DNA of 64,000 nucleotides from Deroplatys truncata (lineage: Eukaryota > Arthropoda > Insecta > Mantodea > Mantidae). Positions within the stretch are counted from its first letter, which is position 1. Every line of letters starts with the position of its first letter. The stretch spans positions 56,776,364 through 56,840,363 of the forward strand of contig CM060980.1 of assembly GCA_030765065.1 (NCBI GenBank), given 5' to 3'. Shown here in pieces: positions 58,989 through 64,000 of this stretch. The position numbers were made by a program, and so were the translations under genes. Under the pieces are notes generated by a model. The model worked only from the letters and a program-made list of their open reading frames with translations, ran no database searches and had not been told where the DNA came from.

Positions 58989-59113
58989 ATATATATTGTT
59001 TTTAAGTCTTTTCATATATTGCTAACATACAGTAGTTTGGAAGAATCATCATATTAAAATAACTTACTACAGTGACGCCTCTAGTTTTCCTTTTAAATGT
59101 TCTGGCTACATTA

Positions 59114-60357
59114 CGAGGGCGACATTGAACATTTTAAAAATCAAACAAGTATTAGTTTTAAAAAATTTAAACGACTTTATTGTTTTTCAAAATATTGTCC
59201 TTTAACATCAATTCATGTTTGCATTCGATGCAACCAGTCCTTAAAGCAATGATGCCACTCTTTCTGAAGGTTCGGAAGCCAGATTTCTATGATGTTCCAC
59301 TGCTTATTCTGACGAAAAAGTGGTTCCTCGCATTTTATCCATAAGTTTTGAAAACAAAAAGAAATCACAATGTGAATGGTCATGGCTGTATGGTGCAGGG
59401 TCCATGGTGTGACCTTAAGGCAAATATGCAGTTCTTAGTTTTGCCATATGGGACAATGTGTTGTCATGATGTGGCATTATTTTTCCTTTTGGGCGTTATT
59501 TACGAACTTTTTCAAAACTTTGCGGTAAACAGACATTTTGTACAGTACGTCTATCTTCTAATGCTATAGTGGCAATATGGCCCGTTATAGAAAAAGAAAA
59601 GAAAAAACGAAAAAACAGCTAGCAACCTTCTTACCAGCACTGCGAATTCATTGGACTTTTGTAGACTTAGGTTCTGCTTGAAAGACCCATTGAACCGATT
59701 GGCTTTTCTTTTCAGAATTATAACAATAAAACCAAAATTCATCATCAGTAACCATATTCCAAACCAAATTAGAAGTGCCGCCTTGCAGAGTTTTTCTGCA
59801 CCAATCAATACCTTGTTGTTTTTGATCGGGAGTCAGTTTATGTGGAGTCCATTGACAACAAAGTTTTCTCACGTAAACTGTTGATTCAAAGTGTTTTAGA
59901 TTTGACTCATACTAAATGCCCATTAAATTCATAAGATGTCCGTCGATATTCTTCAAGTATATCTCAAACAACAACAATATTTTCATCAGTAACATCAGTT
60001 TTTGGGCATCCTTCACGAAATTCATCACCAAACCTAGGGGGGGGTGAGATTTCTTTTGAATTCGTTGTAGGAAATATAAATTGTTACCTTAGATGTAGCT
60101 TCTTCGCCAACTGCATTTCTAAGCCGTTCTTCGCACTGATTAGGTTTAATGACGATTTAAACTCGTAAAAAAATCATAGCCCGGAAATGCTCCTTAGTCA
60201 AATTCATTTTTGGGTGAGCATACAATTTTAAAATGATGATAATTCACAAACTATTAGAACAAATCGAACAAACTACACGGCAATCAACTCGCAAAACATT
60301 AGCAAATTTCATTTGTTTTTGAAACAGGGATTCTAAGAATTGTCACTGACGCCCTCG
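59114..60357 (-). mobile_element. Second mariner, different lineage
   Basis: Ends cgagggcgacattgaac (left) and, as reverse complement, cgagggcgtcagtgac (right) are short imperfect inverted repeats, with TA on both sides (59,112-59,113 and 60,358-60,359). The length of 1,244 bp fits mariner. The terminal sequence is unlike that of the 50.4-kb mariner. Confidence 0.85.
59270..60207 (-). pseudogene. Transposase of second mariner, decayed
   Basis: On the minus strand it starts MNLTKEHFRAMIFYEFKSSL, then FREGCPKTDVTDENI and ILEEYRRTSYEF (helix-turn-helix domain), and in the 59,872-59,648 frame WTPHKLTPDQKQQGIDWC and NMVTDDEFWFYCYNSEKKSQ; the usual TGDETW block reads TDDEFW. The C-terminal half has WNIIEIWLPNLQKEWHHCF near 59,300. 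Stops and frame changes occur throughout. Confidence 0.85.
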
Positions 60358-60359
60358 TA

Positions 60360-61562
60360 TATTGAAACTGCTGACTCTTATTTACGATCTTTATGCCATT
60401 TTAATGTAATTTGCAAGAACATAAACATTTAAAGTGTACCATCCAATCTAAAATCGTATTTCCAAAAATTGTTTTAGATATGCTATTTCCCTTTGAAGGC
60501 TAGTATTTTGGTGTTAAATATGTTAGAACTATAAATTTTACTTCTGTGTTTTTTCCAATACACTGCGATTGCTCCAATGCTGTTTACCAGAGTTTCACCA
60601 GCTAAAGGTTAAATACCTTTTGGTATTTTAATGCAATGGCGGTTTAGCATTGTTTTTGCTACCGAGTCTGCAAACTTGCAGGTTTATTACCAGGAATACC
60701 CTGATGTGAGGCTATCCAAAGTTATTTTGCTGCCTGGTCTCGTGAGAAATGTACAGTTTATTTGTTTAATGTAACAATTTCTCAAAAAGGGAAGCAATAA
60801 TACAAAAAATAATTACATTTGTGTATGATTAAAGAGCGGGCTAAACTTTCATAATAAGTAACCTTGATAGCATCTTGTTCAGTCTAGTAGCAAAATATGT
60901 TTAGGTTAAATAGATTATTTATTTTATAGAACATATAATTCATATAAATAAAATTTGCATTTAGTAGTTCAACTGTTTAGCTTTAGCATCGTTTATTTTT
61001 TTTATAGCTCTGCATTCCATATTATACTGGGATTTCAGTCTAAATAGTTATTTATGTAAAGGTAATTTAATTTAAACAAAAATACATTAAATTAGACTGT
61101 AAGGAGAGTTTTCTGTAATAAATATCTGACATTGTGTATTTGATGTCTTTTTGTTTATATGAAATTAAATTTAAATGACTAGTTATTTGGGATGAGGAGT
61201 TTTGAAATGAAAGTCCTGTATATATGTAGTGAAATCAACTTTTCTATATTTCCCTCGAGTAGAATGAATATAAATGAAACACGCAGAAGAAGCGATAAAA
61301 ATATATCTGGGCAGGTAAACAAGGTAAGACAAACTATATAATACACATTTTTATGGCATTATTTTAATATGAAGGTGCATCTTTTGCTTACAAATAGGGT
61401 GTAAACACGTTTACTTAAAAAACTGCCGCACCCGTGAAAAGGTGACTTATGTATAAATCTTCTCGATGTCCATATAAGATGTTATTCTGGCCATGGTTGT
61501 CAAAAGTACCTCTAGGTATACTTATCATACAGGCTGTCCAAAAGAAATCCATATTTTAAATA
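60360..61562. other. Gene-free stretch
   Basis: No recognised gene or repeat; AT-rich with no open frame of note. Confidence 0.45.
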
Positions 61563-62992
61563 CCTTTTTACTTCTACTACTTACCTATAGCAACTAGAGA
61601 AGGTATTGCATTCCAGTCAAAAATTTGATACCGGAATTCATCCGAAATGCACGTTTTGAGAAACCCTAAATCCAAAAAACGCATGCTTAGAAAAATATGT
61701 GTGTGTGTGACTGTGGACAGCATAATTTAAAAGAAAAAACCTGATGCGTTACATTCACATGACTTTCCCTGCCTTCTATCTTTATTAGTAGATATACAAA
61801 CTATTGTTACTAAAGCTACTACATTTTTATTCAAATAAACCTTTGCAGAAATAGCTGCATTACAAATTTCGTTATAGACACAAGAGAACAGCGATAGGCA
61901 AATGTTTAAGAAGTGGAAGCAATTGCTGACCTTAACATTGCATACTGTCTCCATGCAGTCGCGAGAAATAACTGAATGTTGCCAGGACTTTAAGAGGATG
62001 ACCCAAGAAATGAACAATTCGAACCTTTAATAATAGATATCTCAGAAACAGCTTATGCAGCAAAAAAATTATTTAAAATAAATTGTGTGTTTTAAAAGAT
62101 ATACAGTTTTTGTATACTACGTTTTCGTCTATCGCTTAACCGATACCAGTTATACAAGGTTTTACAAACTTCTGAATGAAGCGAGCTTTACCAGCTACTT
62201 CCAGAAAATTCAAGGTGTACATTTTATTTGTAACGTAAATGTCTTTAATATATGGATTTTAATAAAAATCGTTAGAAACGTTTTTAGAAATTAAAAAATT
62301 CGAAAAATATTCCATGTAAAACGTAGTTTGGTATTTATCCGACTTTTCGTTTTTGTGTTATGCTGTTCACAGACACACATACACACAAATCTTTTTCTAA
62401 AAATACTTTATCAGTGGTCCTCAAAAATGTATTCTTCATGAAATGATACCTTCCCTACCCACTATGCAAGTGGTAGAGACAGTAAAAAGAGTGTGACACG
62501 AATGCCTTCAAGAAAATGCCGCACCCCAAGCTACCCCTTATAATTATGATAAATGCTTCGACATTTTGTTTTTTCAAAAATGGCTCTTACGTTTTTGATT
62601 AAAAAATTATTTGGTAAATCGTAAGAGATACACAAAGTCTTACTACACAAAAAGTAAGATCTCGTTAAAGTACACAATTTATGGATAATACTTTTTTCTT
62701 TTGGCGTTAATCATTTCCAAGCTATTCTTTGTTATTGGCTTGAATGTTTAAATAGTTACAGTTTTTCAAGTGATAAGTTTCTACTAGTTTTGTAAATGGA
62801 ATTTCAAAGTCACTAGATAGCAATCCACGTTTTAAACAGCTATCGCTTTAGCCTACTTTATCCTTACAATGCAACGAAGTGTAAATGTGTAATGAATGTT
62901 TAACTCGATTAACAAGAAGTAGAGAGAAAAATTATTTTTTAAGAATAGTTTGTTGAAAAATGAGTAGAAAAGTTATATGAATGTAACACCAT
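61563..62992 (-). repeat. Rep-A copy split by a nested Rep-A
   Basis: Outer pieces are 61,563-61,739 (ttctactacttacctatagc to ataatttaaaagaaaaaa) and 62,483-62,992 (gtgtgacacgaatgccttca to gttatatgaatgtaacacc). About 60 bp expected between the pieces is missing, so the insertion or later decay removed some outer sequence. The inner copy lies in the opposite orientation. Confidence 0.7.
61740..62482 (+). repeat. Rep-A, nested copy
   Basis: Begins cctgatgcgttacattcaca and ends gcaagtggtagagacag followed by taaaaag. It is diverged, so this nest is older than the one at 36.8 kb. The A-rich target matches the other nests. Confidence 0.72.
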
Positions 62993-62999
62993 ATATATT

Positions 63000-64000
63000 T
63001 ATAAGTAATCCCAACTTATGCAATTATGAAGTGAAAATGTTATTTAAATGTTTTCCAATCATTTTTAGAATCGTTCGGACGACAAATACTACCTGCGTTG
63101 GAATTACGAAACTCTTATTTTAATTTTTTACACTGTTTCACTTCATCCTTACAATCATCCTTACATGCCGAATGAAGAGGAACTCCTTTGTTTGGAACTT
63201 TTTTAAGGATATGCATAGTTGACATTTGATCAAAATTTTAAAACAATTCAAAATTGATTTTTATGCCCAAAAATACTTTGAACTTTGGTTTCATGAGCAT
63301 ATTACGGCTTTTGCTCTCAGAGCTCTTTAAGGCTTCAACATGTGAGAGTTGAAACCCCCAAGAATACACGGCCTAATGACCTGAATTTTACTTCCAATGC
63401 CTTTTACTCCACTTTTCTTACACTTTTCTTGCATTCGTTGCATTAAAAATGTTCCATAAGATGTAATTTGTAACCAGTCTTGTTCAAAGTTTCAGCAGAA
63501 ACTCAGAGAGAATGAACTTAAACTGGAGTAAGACTTTTGAAACGCTTTTGAATTCTCAAGATGTGACAATTAATTCGACCATTAATCATTAATTGTTACA
63601 AAAGTTGTATTTAAAAATTTAAATATGTTCTTATCAACCAATCACAAGAGTGAATAAAATTCTTTTTAAATTAGTATTTAAATGGTTTAATGTATATTTA
63701 TGTTTTCCAAATTAGATTTCTGCATCGTGTGGAACATCTGATTATTTAGTATATTAAAAGTACCTAAAATAAATTTTTTCTCAATTTTTTTACAGCTTAT
63801 CTTCATGGAATTTAAAACACGCTTATAATTACGGTAGGGAAGTATGTGACAACATTTTGAAAACACTTTGAATAAAGCTACAGGATTTAGAACTTTCACC
63901 TATGGGTACCCTTAACCAATTTTGTCTCTTTCTGTCTCTTCTTTTTAGGTATAATTTTTTAGGCAGTTTGCTGCCCTTTGATGGGACAATTAGTGAGAGA
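63000..64000. other. Gene-free stretch to window end
   Basis: Nothing recognised; no repeat family from elsewhere in the window was matched here. Confidence 0.45.

Overview
The window looks like non-coding nuclear DNA from an arthropod, most likely an insect. It is AT-rich, full of microsatellites, and carries BEL/Pao, mariner and non-LTR retrotransposon relics plus tRNA-derived SINEs. No host protein gene, operon, ribosome binding site, terminator or CRISPR array is supported. The longest open frames are short and fall inside transposons or antisense to repeats. I cannot name the species.

Layout. 0.2-9.9 kb: several copies of an unidentified ~0.8-0.9 kb interspersed repeat (called Rep-A here), two non-LTR retrotransposon fragments (RNase H tail at 2.5-3.25 kb, reverse transcriptase at 6.3-7.1 kb) and tRNA-like SINEs. 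10-15 kb: a long inverted repeat (10.74-11.24 kb), a SINE with a perfect 13-bp target duplication, an LTR-like repeat (Rep-L) and more Rep-A. 17.2-18.1 kb: a tandem array of six 145-bp units. 18.3-23 kb: Rep-A copies, one with a long CA microsatellite, and SINEs. 23.3-28.9 kb: an LTR-bounded but decayed BEL/Pao retrotransposon on the minus strand. 29-40 kb: Rep-E, SINEs, non-LTR relics, and a Rep-A copy nested inside another with a perfect 8-bp target duplication. 40.8-49.8 kb: two Rep-L copies, Rep-A, SINEs and a second Rep-A nest. 50.4-51.7 kb: a mariner with clear inverted ends and a 56-bp internal patch identical to the Rep-L copy 2 kb upstream. 55.8-63 kb: Rep-A copies, a SINE, a second mariner and a third Rep-A nest.

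The mobile elements show layered history: SINEs inside LTR-like repeats, a BEL element inside Rep-E, and Rep-A inside Rep-A. No set of genes works together here; every recognisable coding segment is a decayed transposon gene. The most unusual signals are the 56-bp templated patch in the mariner transposase and the Rep-A family, whose boundaries, insertion preference (TAAAAA) and self-nesting can be read from this window alone. Family names such as Rep-A, Rep-D, Rep-E, Rep-L, SINE-V, SINE-G and SINE-S3 are labels made for this annotation, and boundaries without a target duplication are approximate.
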